Assembly (NCBI GenBank): GCA_007753675.1
Contig: CP036432.1
Coordinates: forward strand, 6,760,233 to 6,824,232
Direction: 5' to 3'
Origin: Stieleria magnilauensis
Lineage (GTDB): Bacteria > Planctomycetota > Planctomycetia > Pirellulales > Pirellulaceae
DNA: 64,000 nucleotides
The first letter of the stretch is position 1. Every line of letters begins with the position of its first letter. The notes beneath the pieces are model-generated. The model was given only the letters and a program-made list of their open reading frames with translations, had not been told where the DNA came from and made no database searches. Below, piece after piece: positions 1 through 8,030 of the stretch. Made by a program: the position numbers and the translations under genes.

Positions 1-66
1 TCATTCTGCCCCCATCGTTTTGCCCCCATCGTTCTGCCCCCATCGTTCTGCCCCCATCGTTCTGCC
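1..66. repeat. 14-bp tandem repeat with CATTCTGCC-type units
   Basis: A unit of the type CCCCCATCGTTCTG is repeated about four times with small changes, starting at the window edge. The same CATTCTGCC core recurs near 24.55, 25.77, 30.12 and, inverted, 48.9 kb, so this is one member of a dispersed repeat family. Units are too short and contiguous to be CRISPR. Confidence 0.7.
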
Positions 67-185
67 TATCCCTCCAGCCGCCATTTGCGTCCCCAACCCA
101 CATTTGCGGTTGAGCGCCGCCCGACCGAGAGTCAAGCTACGATCCGCCCGCCTGTCCGTCTCCTTTCGTCCACCTCGCCATTTTC

Positions 186-1736
186 GTGACAACGCGTCCT
201 GAACTGAGCCGTCCGCCCGTCGTGCGTCCGATCGCATCGGATCTCGACGTGGCCGATCTCTTCCAGGCGCTGTCCGGGCTGCCCGGACGCGTGTGGCTGG
301 ATTCGGCAACCGTGCAAGGGCCGGTCGACGAAGTGGTGCGGCGGCTGTCCCGGTACTCGTTCTTGTCCGCGGACCCGCTCAAGCGGCTGAGTGTGTTCCC
401 GGACCAGCCGAACCCTTGGCCCGAGTTGTCGCGCTGGGTTGACGCCTTGCCCGACACCTTCGACGCTTCGTTGCCCCCGTTTCAAGGCGGGTTGGTGGGC
501 GTGATCGGTTACGAAGCGGCCCGCTGGTTGGAGCCGGAGGAGTTGGCGGAGTGCCATCTGCATCAAGAAAACGACTTGCCGACCCCGGCGATGTCGTTCG
601 GCGTGTTTGATTGGACCATCGCGATCGACCATTTCGAGAACCGGTCCTGGTTGATCTGCCAGGGTTTCACGGCGGAAGATTTAGCCCCTGGTGCCGCGTC
701 GTCTCCGGCATCGGCCGCATCACGTCGGTTTCGATCCGCGAGCGAACGCGCCGACCAGATCTGTGACTTGATTTCCACGGTGGCGTCCGGTCGTCCGTCG
801 CCGCCACCGGTTCACCGTTTCGACGCGTTGCCTGACGCCCCGGGCGACGTGATCAGTAATTTCACCGGTGAAGCGTTTCGGGCGTCGGTCGCGGACATCG
901 TCGAGCGGATTCGCGGCGGCGATTCATTTCAAGTCAACTTGGCCCAGCGTCTGACGACGGCTTCGTCGCTCGACTCAGCCGCGTTGTACCTACGGCTCCG
1001 CAGCGCCAATCCGGCACCGTTTGCCGGGTACTACGACGGAGGTGACTTTCAGGTGCTCAGTTCGTCGCCGGAAGGGTTTTTACAGCTCCGCGATCGTCAT
1101 GTCGAAACACGTCCGATCAAGGGGACCGTTCCCCGCACGGGCGACGAGGCCGCCGATGCGGACCTGGCCGCCACGTTGCTGGCCAGCGAAAAAGACCGCG
1201 CCGAAAACGTGATGATTGTCGACCTGATGCGGAACGATCTGTCTCGCGTCTGTCGGGACGAAAGCGTCGTCGTCAGTCGGCTCTGTGAGATCGAGCGATA
1301 TCAATTTGTGCAACACCTCGTCTCGGTCGTCGAAGGCGACTTGGTGGACGGCGTCGACGCGGTGGATGTCGTGAGGGCCTGTTTTCCGGGCGGCAGCGTG
1401 ACCGGGGCGCCGAAGATCGAAGCGATGAAAACGATTGCGGAACTGGAGCCGCATCCGCGTGGTCCGTATTGCGGATCGATGGGCTATTTCAGCTGCGGAG
1501 GCGCCGCGGACTTCAACATCCTGATCCGCACGATCACGGCAACGGCCGGCCGACTGCAGATCCCGGTGGGCGGAGGCATCACGGCGCGGAGTCAGCCGGC
1601 GGCCGAGGAGGCCGAGACGTGGGCCAAGGCGACGGGGATGCTCAACGCACTGCCATCACCACCGCCGCGGACCCGGGCAAAACGCACGCCACCGGTCAAT
1701 CCTTCGGCAAACCCGAAAATCTCTGAAGCCGTCTGA
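186..1736 (+). CDS. pabB: Aminodeoxychorismate synthase component I (PabB)
   Basis: Makes 4-amino-4-deoxychorismate from chorismate and ammonia in the folate branch; cytoplasmic. The 516-residue protein has the chorismate-binding C-terminal domain (about 220-490). The motif PIKGTVPR lies at 310-317; the Lys in PIKGT marks PabB, whereas anthranilate synthase has PIAGT. GSVTGAPK is at 403-410 and the GYFS..G...FNI..RT signature follows at 433-449. The N-terminal half (20-160) is the usual beta-sandwich of this family. The start is GTG at 186; no ATG lies nearby upstream in frame. The C-terminus ends in a proline/arginine-rich tail beyond the catalytic domain. Transcribed rightward and convergent with the minus-strand array that begins at 1.8 kb. 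The amidotransferase partner PabA is not in the window. Confidence 0.93.
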   Translation: MTTRPELSRPPVVRPIASDLDVADLFQALSGLPGRVWLDSATVQGPVDEVVRRLSRYSFLSADPLKRLSVFPDQPNPWPELSRWVDALPDTFDASLPPFQGGLVGVIGYEAARWLEPEELAECHLHQENDLPTPAMSFGVFDWTIAIDHFENRSWLICQGFTAEDLAPGAASSPASAASRRFRSASERADQICDLISTVASGRPSPPPVHRFDALPDAPGDVISNFTGEAFRASVADIVERIRGGDSFQVNLAQRLTTASSLDSAALYLRLRSANPAPFAGYYDGGDFQVLSSSPEGFLQLRDRHVETRPIKGTVPRTGDEAADADLAATLLASEKDRAENVMIVDLMRNDLSRVCRDESVVVSRLCEIERYQFVQHLVSVVEGDLVDGVDAVDVVRACFPGGSVTGAPKIEAMKTIAELEPHPRGPYCGSMGYFSCGGAADFNILIRTITATAGRLQIPVGGGITARSQPAAEEAETWAKATGMLNALPSPPPRTRAKRTPPVNPSANPKISEAV

Positions 1737-1826
1737 CGTGTGCGATCAAAAACTTCCCAATGTCTTGGAGGTCGTGCAATTTTTAAGTCGCTGATCACAA
1801 AGGGTTTTCGTCACTCTCCCCCAACA

Positions 1827-2093
1827 TCATGAACGGCTGCGAGTACTCCACCGTGCCTTCAACGCCATCCAGTGCACCGGGCTCAATTTCCAGAGCCATC
1901 CAAGCATCACCCCCGCCGAACGCGATCCATTGGGCTGCTTCCCAAAGATCCCCGGCATGGAAAGCAGATAACTTGCTCCAACCATGCCAAACGAAAACGC
2001 CGGGTACAACAGGATCCATGACCAGGAACCCGTGCGAATTGCAAAGCCTGCAATCGCTACTGCCAGTAATGAGAATAGCAGGCTGTACTTCAC
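1827..2093 (-). CDS. Small hypothetical membrane protein, possibly frameshifted
   Basis: No function recognised. The 88-residue product has hydrophobic stretches at about 3-17 and 28-46 and a basic C-terminus. The GTG start is supported by a strong ribosome-binding site (AAGGAGG, 4 bases upstream). Another frame over the 3' half (1795-1930) reads as an acidic, natural-looking tail ending ESDENPL, so the original gene may have lost its frame near 1.93 kb. It is the last (leftmost) gene of the minus-strand array and converges with pabB. I am not sure that it is still a working gene. Confidence 0.4.
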   Translation of the reverse strand: MKYSLLFSLLAVAIAGFAIRTGSWSWILLYPAFSFGMVGASYLLSMPGIFGKQPNGSRSAGVMLGWLWKLSPVHWMALKARWSTRSRS

Positions 2094-2204
2094 ACAGCCT
2101 CCTTAGGCTCGGTTTGCAGTGCAGTGGATGGCTTCTCGAAGTTCAGCACGTTGTTCCTCGGACCTGACGACGATTGTAAGTGTGATTGCTTGAAACAAGG
2201 ACTC

Positions 2205-2291
2205 GTTCAACAGCGGCGAGACGGCTCGACCGAATGCAGCCAAGCTTGATGGGGTTTTTGAGCGGTGAAATTAACTCGGACGGGCTGTTAC
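2205..2291 (-). repeat. attC-like site, weak (S1)
   Basis: The left arm at 2205-2220 (GTTCAACAGCGG...) and the right arm at 2278-2291 (GGGCTGTTAC) pair imperfectly. The right end overlaps the TAA stop of the 48-residue ORF as TAAC, a typical cassette arrangement. Pairing is poorer than in the other sites. Confidence 0.35.
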
Positions 2292-2434
2292 TGTTCAACA
2301 AGCATGTCACCAACGTCCAGTACACCTGGTCGTGCTTTTCCGGTGTGATCGTCAACCGGAGTGGCATTCGACTCGACTTGTGTTCGCCAGAGCCCCTCAA
2401 CCAGCTTCCTGAAAGCTGATTCGATGTCAGCCAT
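2288..2434 (-). CDS. Hypothetical 48-residue protein
   Basis: A short ORF beginning MADIESAFRKL and ending DMLVEQ. It lies 12 bases downstream of the lipoprotein gene at 2447-2887, without a site between them, so the two probably share one cassette and transcript. Its stop codon falls inside the attC-like site at 2205-2291. No family recognised. The composition (acidic, helix-forming) is protein-like, but the short length keeps confidence low. Confidence 0.35.
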   Translation of the reverse strand: MADIESAFRKLVEGLWRTQVESNATPVDDHTGKARPGVLDVGDMLVEQ

Positions 2435-2446
2435 CACACGACAACA

Positions 2447-2887
2447 TCATCGGCGATTGGAAGCAATTTCCTCCAGCCACTGGTCGACAACCAACACATC
2501 GATTCGGAGCGGTTCGCGGTTGGGACGAAAAAGTATGACCATTGGATATTTCGTGTGGCCAACGCGTTTGAAGACCGTACGGATCTCGTTGCCTTCCCAG
2601 TCAGAGTACTTAAGCGTCCGTGCAACGAATTCACCCTGGCTGTAGAGGCCTATCAATCGTGGATCATCGAATTCTTCAAACTGATAATCGTCGGGAACGG
2701 CAGACGTCGGATGGCAAAACAGAAGTACAGAATCTCCTTCGCCAACAAGACGTTCCATCTCTTTCCAGGTAAACGACTCCCACGCTATCGCTTGAATATC
2801 AGTTTGCTCGGATGAGGAAGTTGAGCAGGAACAACCGATCGACATGCAGAGCACAACGACAAACGTACGAAAGACGCTTTTGCTCAT
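2447..2887 (-). CDS. Putative lipoprotein with thioredoxin-like features
   Basis: The 146-residue product starts with a signal sequence and a lipobox-like MSIGC (Cys19), so it is probably a lipoprotein. The mature part contains VLLFCHPTSAVPDD and later YPMVILFRP, which resemble the beta-strand and cis-Pro segments of a thioredoxin fold, but no CxxC is present. Function unknown. The ATG start sits just after the signal-like sequence; longer versions of the frame upstream are not protein-like. It is followed 12 bases later by the 48-residue ORF. A lipoprotein of similar design is at 56361-56879. Confidence 0.6.
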   Translation of the reverse strand: MSKSVFRTFVVVLCMSIGCSCSTSSSEQTDIQAIAWESFTWKEMERLVGEGDSVLLFCHPTSAVPDDYQFEEFDDPRLIGLYSQGEFVARTLKYSDWEGNEIRTVFKRVGHTKYPMVILFRPNREPLRIDVLVVDQWLEEIASNRR

Positions 2888-3005
2888 CGTTGTATCCTTG
2901 CAGCGTTTCGCATCACGGTGGAAACCATGCGGCGGTGACGAAAAACCAACCACTTCAACCAGTCTGCCCTCGCCGCTCGCATGCTTTTTATCATGCATTC
3001 GATTG

Positions 3006-3611
3006 TCATCCTGTCCTTCGCTCTGGAAGTATCGCTCTGATTGCAGCAAGAGCCCGGAGCCCTGGTCGCCATACAATTGGATGATGATCGGCGGCACATC
3101 GCTCTGCGTATTTCATTAGATTCGGATTCGGTTGGGAAATCATTCGCTGAGCGACACATTCACGATAAATGCCTTCCTCGTGGTCAACGAGCCGCCCAAC
3201 GGGATCATTGTCCCCTAAGTCATCTCCCTGGACAAACAGAGGCACCAACTCTTCGTGTCCGGAGTTGAGCAAATCAACGATTGCATCGCGAAGTAACTCT
3301 TGGTCTGGGAAAGATGGCGAAGTGTCACGGTGAAAATCAGCGATGCATTCGTCCGTCAAAACGGCCGCTTCGGCCGCCTTGTAAAACTTGACAAGGGGCC
3401 GAAAAACAATCCTTTCTGAATCGTCATGCGGTAGATAAATTACACTTCTAAACTCTTGGGGATCGGCGTCTACGAAAACGAAGGGATATTGCGACCAGCG
3501 GATAGCCGATTGCGACCGCCGCACCGATTCCGCAAGACCATCGCGCAATCGAGTCCGCACGCTGACGGATCGGTGCCATAGGTGGTGGTCCGCCGGGATT
3601 GTGCAACGCAA
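3006..3611 (-). CDS. Hypothetical protein, 5' end uncertain
   Basis: From about residue 45 onward this frame is protein-like and acidic (VFVDADPQEF ... SVIYLPHDD ... LLNSGHEELVPLF), ending PERRTG. The first 40 residues look like a shadow of the overlapping membrane ORF at 3448-3681. The two frames together could be one protein of about 210 residues, a membrane anchor plus soluble domain, broken by a frameshift near 3.46-3.49 kb. Alternatively they are two overlapping genes. No family recognised. Confidence 0.4.
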   Translation of the reverse strand: MRCTIPADHHLWHRSVSVRTRLRDGLAESVRRSQSAIRWSQYPFVFVDADPQEFRSVIYLPHDDSERIVFRPLVKFYKAAEAAVLTDECIADFHRDTSPSFPDQELLRDAIVDLLNSGHEELVPLFVQGDDLGDNDPVGRLVDHEEGIYRECVAQRMISQPNPNLMKYAERCAADHHPIVWRPGLRALAAIRAILPERRTG

Positions 3612-3681
3612 TCGCGTAGAAACAACCGCAGATAATTATTGCGGTTCCGATCAGAACAGCACATCCGGAGAAACGGTCCAT
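3448..3681 (-). CDS. Small two-helix membrane protein or N-terminal half of a frameshifted gene
   Basis: The 77-residue product begins MDRFSGCAVLIG and has two hydrophobic segments (about 6-25 and 50-67) and a short basic tail ending SLRFRRRRSPRV. It overlaps the 3006-3611 frame by 164 bases, and the frames may be two halves of one gene. The start lies 31 bases from the attC-like site at 3713-3804, as expected for the first gene after a cassette junction. Confidence 0.4.
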   Translation of the reverse strand: MDRFSGCAVLIGTAIIICGCFYAIALHNPGGPPPMAPIRQRADSIARWSCGIGAAVAIGYPLVAISLRFRRRRSPRV

Positions 3682-3712
3682 CTGGAATCAATCAAAGGCT
3701 GGGTAGTCGAAC

Positions 3713-3804
3713 GAACGTCCTGCGGTCACCGCGTCGGCGCGATGGACCGGAACTCAAATACAAACTCGACTCGCCGACTGAGGTACACCACTTGGTACAC
3801 GCGG
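3713..3804 (-). repeat. attC-like site (S4)
   Basis: Outer ends are GAACGTCC and GGTAC. GGTCACCG pairs imperfectly with GAGGTACACC, and an inner stem pairs CGTCGGCG with CGCCGAC around a loop of about 30 bases that contains AACTCAAATACAAAC. The same sequence recurs at 5951, 9019 and 10266. Confidence 0.6.
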
Positions 3805-4156
3805 ATCGGCCGCAACGACAGCTTGAGCGATCATCGCTGATTGCCAATGTAACCGATTGAAATCGCCGAGGGAAAAGGAGTCTTCCAATCAGAAGTCGGC
3901 GCGTCAGGCGTCGGTTTGCCTCGTTCGGCCAAGTCAACCGGGCAGCGATCGAACGATGCATATTAGGAGCGAACCCTAGGAAACAGAGGTCCGATGAATT
4001 CAGGTGGGCGTTTTCGGGCGCACCAATCCCAGGCGAGATCTCAGGCATTGAGCATTCACGGAACCAGCGGAGAAGGGTTCTGTCCACGAATGGCACGAAT
4101 GGCACGAATGAATTTGCCGCGGCGCATCTGGCGTCGGTCGGCAGCGCAAACGACGG
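3805..4156. repeat. ORF-less repeated segment, copy 1
   Basis: Segment without a convincing gene, lying between two attC-like sites. It matches the segments beginning at 6039, 9108 and 10354; shared landmarks are CGTCAGGCGTCGGTTT and GGAAACAGAGGTC. Read as an ORF-less cassette. Frames crossing it differ between copies by indels, so they are not genes. Confidence 0.7.
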
Positions 4157-4222
4157 CGGCAACCGAGTCGCCGTCATAAATCTACGATTAGAGAAAACAC
4201 GTCGTCGGCGGCTTCGGTTCAC
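4157..4222 (-). repeat. attC-like site (S4b)
   Basis: AACCGAGTCGCCG (4161-4173) pairs with CGGCGGCTTCGGTT (4206-4219) with one mismatch and one unpaired base. The outer end GGTTC stops 28 bases before the stop codon of the gene at 4249-4764. Confidence 0.6.
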
Positions 4223-4248
4223 CGCCTGGTTCTGTCGCTCGGTGCGAG

Positions 4249-4764
4249 TCAAGGGGCAACGGCAATCGAAAATCCGTGTTCGGAAATGACATCAAGAGGA
4301 GCGTTCCGAAACGAAACGTATCGGACGACTGCAGACTTGGCACGTTCGTCTGGCTCTGCTGGCAATCGCTGCCCAAAGACGACGACAAACTCGTAAATGT
4401 CTCGATCACCCTCCGAGCCAATGTATCGCCAAAAGTAACCTCCGGACGATGCATCGCCCCATTCCTTTGGCCCACTCCAATGGGTCATCATCCGACGGTC
4501 GTGGTTCTCTAGGCGGGCTGATGTCATCTGCAACAATGGGCTTCCTCCTTGCCGACCATCCGGCATGGTTACCACGGCACGCGCCCTCGGATAACGCGGC
4601 ATGGCCACTGCATAGAGAATCCTTTACGTTTCGGAAAGACGCTTTTCAACGTCACCCAACCTTCGTGACGAATGTGAACTCTGAACGGCGATCCCAATCG
4701 CGGCGGCCGGTAGTACGACTGCCAACATCAGATGACAGAGTGAAAAACGAAGTCGCTTCATCAT
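4249..4764 (-). pseudogene. Hypothetical membrane-anchored protein with an in-frame stop
   Basis: Read from the ATG pair at 4759-4764, the frame gives a signal/membrane segment (MMKRLRFSLCHLMLAVVLPA), meets TAA at 4624-4626 after 46 residues, then continues in the same frame for 125 codons (…GGYFWRYIGSEGDRDIYEF… ending HGFSIAVAP). The second part can start at GTG 4608 with AAAGGA upstream, so it may instead be a coupled second cistron. The simplest reading is a 171-residue exported or membrane protein broken by a nonsense mutation. No family recognised. Confidence 0.5.
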
Positions 4765-4779
4765 GCACCTATAGGTACC

Positions 4780-4872
4780 TGGGGACAGAGTAGTGGCCGT
4801 TACCGAGGACAGACATTAGATTTTTCATTTGCAAAACCGCGCGAACCGCCCTTTGGTGCACGACATGGTTCC
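4780..4872 (-). repeat. attC-like site (S5)
   Basis: Contains GTGGCCGTTACCGAGGAC on the left and TTGGTGCACGACATGGTTCC on the right. Both blocks recur at the site at 8494-8578. The GGTTCC end is 4 bases from the stop codon of the next gene (4877). Confidence 0.55.
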
Positions 4873-4876
4873 GCCT

Positions 4877-5224
4877 TCATTCAGCGGCTCCGATCTCGAA
4901 TTGTCTATCCACGTCGGCAGGCAGGCTTTTCGCATACTCTCGCATCGCGTCCAACGCGGCCTCATCCGTTCCGTAACGGTCGCGCAAACCAGCAATCCAG
5001 TTCGCGTTTGCAGCCATCCCAGGAAGCGAAAACTCAGCGGTCAGCCAATCGAGAAGAGCCCTGGGTGAACCACCGTCGTAGGTATCGCCTTCGGGAGTGG
5101 CAACCCGCCTCGCATAATCGACGCCGGAAAGGAACGCGATCACTTCGGGAAGCGATTCTTCAACAGTCCACATCTGCGGTCGAGAACAGACAAACTCAGC
5201 GAAGTTTCTTTTCCGACGTTGCAT
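4877..5224 (-). CDS. Hypothetical soluble protein
   Basis: A 115-residue, acidic, helix-rich product; the core from MWTVEESLPEVIAFLSGVDY to the end FEIGAAE looks like a folded domain. The ATG at 5224 is followed by an internal ATG (residue 19) that could also be the start. It sits between two attC-like sites, 4 bases from one (stop side) and 26 bases from the other (start side). No family recognised. Confidence 0.5.
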   Translation of the reverse strand: MQRRKRNFAEFVCSRPQMWTVEESLPEVIAFLSGVDYARRVATPEGDTYDGGSPRALLDWLTAEFSLPGMAANANWIAGLRDRYGTDEAALDAMREYAKSLPADVDRQFEIGAAE

Positions 5225-5250
5225 CTGCTGTGGTCAAACAATCAATGGAA

Positions 5251-5333
5251 GAACGTCTGGGTTGACCGGGCGGCGACCCGAGACGAACCACTTGCCAAAG
5301 CGCTGCCGCCGCTCCGGCCCAACCATGGTTCGC
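5251..5333 (-). repeat. attC-like site (S6)
   Basis: Left GAACGTCTGGGTTGACCGGG and right CCGGCCCAACCATGGTTC pair well. GGGCGGCG/CGCCGCTC closes the inner stem and one base is unpaired. Outer ends are GAAC and GGTTC. Confidence 0.65.
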
Positions 5334-5512
5334 TGAGTGCGTTTGAATCACCGAATCGGTGACGATCACCGACGACAAGCCATTGTACCCGTGCGAACCG
5401 GTTACGGCAAAACCTGCGATTGACCGTCGATCCGATTCGCGAAAGACAATGCGATTGAACGGGTTGGCACCGAATTTGTCATACAAGCGTGAGACGGAAC
5501 ATGAATGAATGT

Positions 5513-5917
5513 TCACAAGCAGCCTGCCACGATCCGCGACGTTATCAGTTTGGCGACAGGAATGGGCGTGGGGATGCTGCATCGTAGAGATGTCATCATC
5601 CGATACTCGGCAGCGAGATCGTCCTCTGGCACATCAACATAGCAACACGACCATCCGCCAGCCAAGCAGAACACGCTTAGCGCAAGCCCGAGTCCCTGTC
5701 TCACACCCGCATCGTAGTAACGCTTGACCTCGGTGAGATTCGCGAGCCGCGTTGCATCAATGAAAATCCGGCGATTTGCACGACGCTTCGTCCCTGAACC
5801 ACGGCGAGAAATGATCGAGTCACGCCAGATCCATCGCAGTGTATCGGGGAGCCTCTCGCGGCCGAGGAATTCGCGAAGCGTAATCTCGGCATCGGTGAAA
5901 GGTGGCGAGAGTTGCAT
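5513..5917 (-). CDS. Hypothetical protein, 3' end possibly frameshifted
   Basis: A 134-residue frame starting MQLSPPFTDAEITLREFLG. It contains FIDATRLANLTEVKRYYDAG and a hydrophobic patch, ending RIVAGCL. Downstream, another minus frame (5340-5560) reads naturally (LLVNIHSCSVSRLYDKFGAN, then GFAVTGSHGYNG). The original gene may therefore have run on to the attC-like site at 5333 before a frameshift near 5.53-5.56 kb. No family recognised. The start lies 33 bases from the site at 5951, like other cassette genes. Confidence 0.45.
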   Translation of the reverse strand: MQLSPPFTDAEITLREFLGRERLPDTLRWIWRDSIISRRGSGTKRRANRRIFIDATRLANLTEVKRYYDAGVRQGLGLALSVFCLAGGWSCCYVDVPEDDLAAEYRMMTSLRCSIPTPIPVAKLITSRIVAGCL

Positions 5918-5950
5918 TCATTCGCACCTAAGCATCATTCTGGTTTCGAC

Positions 5951-6038
5951 GAACGTCCTGTGGTCACCGGGGCAGCGCGATTGACCTGAACTCAAGCACA
6001 AACTCGACTCACCGACTGGGGTACACCACGTGGTTCAC
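5951..6038 (-). repeat. attC-like site (S7)
   Basis: Second copy of the site at 3713. Left end GAACGTCCTGTGGTCACCG, right end GGTACACCACGTGGTTCACG. GTGGT-ACC pairs with GGT-ACACCAC with a bulged base. Confidence 0.65.
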
Positions 6039-6335
6039 GCGGATCAGCCACGACGACAGTTTGAGCATCATCGCTGGTTGCCAATGTACCCGACTGGAAT
6101 CGCAGAAGGAAATCGAGTCTCGCAATTAGCAATCGTCGCGTCAGGCGTCGGTTTGTCTACTTCGGCCGAATCGACCGAACGATGGACATCAGGAACGATC
6201 CCTAGAAAACAGAGGTCTGGTGAATTCCGGTGGGCCTGTTCGGGCGCACCAATGGCAGGCGAGATGTCAGGCGTTGAGCATTCACGGAACCTGCGGAGAA
6301 GGGTATTGTCCACGAACGGCACGAATGAATTTGCC
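6039..6335. repeat. ORF-less repeated segment, copy 2
   Basis: Shares long stretches with 3805-4156, including the CGTCAGGCGTCGGTTT block and the block around AATTTGCCG at its right end. No gene seen. Confidence 0.65.
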
Positions 6336-6494
6336 GAACGGCGTGAATGAATCGTGCCACCCACCACGTGTGATCTGTGCGTCCCGCCTGCTGACTTGCT
6401 AGCGGGAGCGTTGGCCTTCGTTGTTGTCCCGGTTTGGTGGGTAGCACCAGATCACGAAACCGTGCAAGCCCGGCTCCGTTGGCCCCGATGGTTC
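6336..6494 (-). repeat. attC-like site (S7b), outline uncertain
   Basis: GTGATCTG (near 6370) pairs exactly with CAGATCAC (near 6450), and CCCGC..GCGGG forms another stem. The right end GATGGTTC stops 4 bases before the stop codon of the next gene. The left boundary is not clear. Confidence 0.4.
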
Positions 6495-6498
6495 GCAC

Positions 6499-7056
6499 CT
6501 AATCCGTTACGGCGGCCCACAAAGAGCGCGACGTTTTGAGTATCTCGTACTCGGTCACGTTCGGTCCGCCAGAACATTGTATCGGTTTCCCATCCGCGAT
6601 CCAAATCAGTGCCCCCGATCCCTGTGGAGTGTCGCAGTTGAAACGATCAGGGAACGCCTGTGCCAGGTATGCCCGTACTTTTGGTTCGTTTTCGTCCAGC
6701 AAAGCGAACCGTGGTCCGTAGTCAGACAGTCTTGGCAGAGATTTTTGAATGAGTGCTTCGGTCCGGCGCGGATAAACAGACCAAGTTATCCAGGGGAGGG
6801 CAATTCCAATATCCAATGACGTCAGCTGCTCCGTTGACGTGAAGATCGAGTGCCGATCATGTAGATCGAGATCGTCCAGTGAATCGCCGCCACAACTTGG
6901 ACACCGCAGAAACGCGATGTGGTTGCCTAAGTCCTCGCTGACGACACAGAGTTCACAGGACTCCGTGTTGCATGTCTCGCAACGGAACCCGCGCCATCGG
7001 TCACTGCGAAGAAGCTCGCCGTAGCGAGTGCTGCAATGCTGGCAAAAAGGTTTCAT
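6499..7056 (-). CDS. Zinc-ribbon protein of unknown function
   Basis: The 185-residue protein starts with a cysteine-rich module: C5xxC8, C26xxC29, C34xxC37 and C52xxC55, i.e. four CxxC pairs that could bind two zinc ions. The remainder is a mixed alpha/beta domain (IGIALPWITWSVY, LLDENEPKVRAYLAQAFP, SGALIWIADG) with no family that I recognise. The ATG start at 7056 lies 13 bases from the attC-like site at 7070, and the stop codon is 4 bases from the site at 6336-6494. It is therefore a clean single-gene cassette. Cytoplasmic by lack of a signal. Confidence 0.7.
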   Translation of the reverse strand: MKPFCQHCSTRYGELLRSDRWRGFRCETCNTESCELCVVSEDLGNHIAFLRCPSCGGDSLDDLDLHDRHSIFTSTEQLTSLDIGIALPWITWSVYPRRTEALIQKSLPRLSDYGPRFALLDENEPKVRAYLAQAFPDRFNCDTPQGSGALIWIADGKPIQCSGGPNVTEYEILKTSRSLWAAVTD

Positions 7057-7069
7057 TCTTCAGTGTGTA

Positions 7070-7155
7070 GAACGATAACGATCACGTGGTCGCCGCGAAA
7101 GACTGACCACTTCAGTTGACTCGACTCGGCGACGCACAGGCATCGTCTGGTTCGC
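7070..7155 (-). repeat. attC-like site (S8)
   Basis: GTGGTCGCCG (7086-7095) pairs with CGGCGACGCAC (7127-7137) with one unpaired G. Outer ends are GAAC/TAAC and GGTTC. The stop codon of the next gene begins 12 bases beyond. Confidence 0.65.
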
Positions 7156-7166
7156 CGTTCTTAGAT

Positions 7167-7541
7167 TCATTCAACGTTGCTGGGTGGTTCATTGCGCGTT
7201 TCAACGCCCCGAACGTGTTCTCCAAAGAACGCAATTGCCAGAGCGTTGGCTATCGCGGCACCTATTAATACGATCGCGATGTAGGCAAACGGATGCAAGT
7301 TAGGAAAGAGGAAGATTGGAGGCAAACCGATTCCCGCTGCGATGAGAAAATACAAGGCGTCAAATGCCTCCGAATTCGGCTTGGTTTGTCGCCCCGTTCG
7401 CCGTTCTACCCAACTTTGGATGGCAATCGAACACTGGGTGAGCACTAAAACGAGTACGCCGGCGACTCCGATGTCGAGCCACGACACCCCGATCCCCCGT
7501 AGTATGGCGGCGAACACGGCGAACATGGCAATGCGTCTCAT
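7167..7541 (-). CDS. Small integral membrane protein
   Basis: The 124-residue product has about four hydrophobic helices (roughly 4-18, 22-43, 65-80, 86-108), a basic loop (VERRTGRQTKPN) and a short polar C-terminus. Function unknown. The ATG at 7541 lies 14 bases from the GAAC end of the next attC-like site; the stop is 12 bases past the site at 7070. A complete one-gene cassette on this reading. Confidence 0.65.
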   Translation of the reverse strand: MRRIAMFAVFAAILRGIGVSWLDIGVAGVLVLVLTQCSIAIQSWVERRTGRQTKPNSEAFDALYFLIAAGIGLPPIFLFPNLHPFAYIAIVLIGAAIANALAIAFFGEHVRGVETRNEPPSNVE

Positions 7542-7554
7542 GATCGATGTCGGC

Positions 7555-7615
7555 GAACGAATCGCGATCTATCCGCGCGTGCGGAGGAACGGGGATAGAT
7601 CGTGTGTCAGAACTT
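7555..7615 (-). repeat. attC-like hairpin (S9)
   Basis: CGATCTATCC (7565-7574) and GGATAGATCG (7593-7602) form a perfect 10-bp stem. The GAAC end is at 7555. The expected GGTTC on the other side is not present, so this is a variant or decayed site. Confidence 0.5.
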
Positions 7616-7624
7616 TGTCAGCCT

Positions 7625-8017
7625 TCACGTAGGCCTGTTTTGGGACTCGATTAGAACGGATCCTGGCCGTGCGTGCCAGCGTTTTCGTTCCAGGCGAACT
7701 CGAATTGGGTTGCGATACCAGCCCGGACACGCTTCACTGCTGGTGCGAAGAGCGTCCGTCCACGACGGTTTGCCAATCTCATCGATCGGTGTCAGCGAGT
7801 CGCTGCCACAGTGCTCGCAGAACAGGCCTAGCACCATCAGCCAACTCCCAGATTTGCCCACCAGCCATGCACATCCATCCCATGGTTCTGGGAACAAGCG
7901 AATCGGCTTGGTCTCACCCCGGGATGCGAAAGCCCAGCGGGCTGACAGAGTGCTTGCTGTGATCGCTGCCACTTTCTCCCCATCGTCCGCTTCCCGAATC
8001 TCCTGGCCGCAGTTCAT
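7625..8017 (-). CDS. Hypothetical protein with a CxxC knuckle
   Basis: The 130-residue product begins MNCGQEIREAD and contains FCEHCGSDSL, a single metal-binding-type knuckle, with another Cys later (EACPGWY). No family recognised. The ATG at 8017 lies 13 bases from the left end of the long attC-like site at 8031. The central part (SWLMVLGLFCEHCG) is hydrophobic but short. Moderate confidence because the codon pattern is less clear than in its neighbours. Confidence 0.5.
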   Translation of the reverse strand: MNCGQEIREADDGEKVAAITASTLSARWAFASRGETKPIRLFPEPWDGCAWLVGKSGSWLMVLGLFCEHCGSDSLTPIDEIGKPSWTDALRTSSEACPGWYRNPIRVRLERKRWHARPGSVLIESQNRPT

Positions 8018-8030
8018 CAGCGTTGTGCTG

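Noticed and set aside
1..66. Possible CRISPR-like repeats
   Set aside because: Units of 14 bp are contiguous without spacers; this is a simple tandem repeat.
3720..3810. Similarity of AACTCAAATACAAAC to a stretch of Vibrio VCR sites as I remember them
   Set aside because: Short, AT-rich and in the loop; likely chance and not used as evidence.
3692..4252. 186-residue minus-strand frame
   Set aside because: It crosses a site and the ORF-less segment. A similar but shorter frame in copy 2 reflects DNA similarity, not coding constraint.
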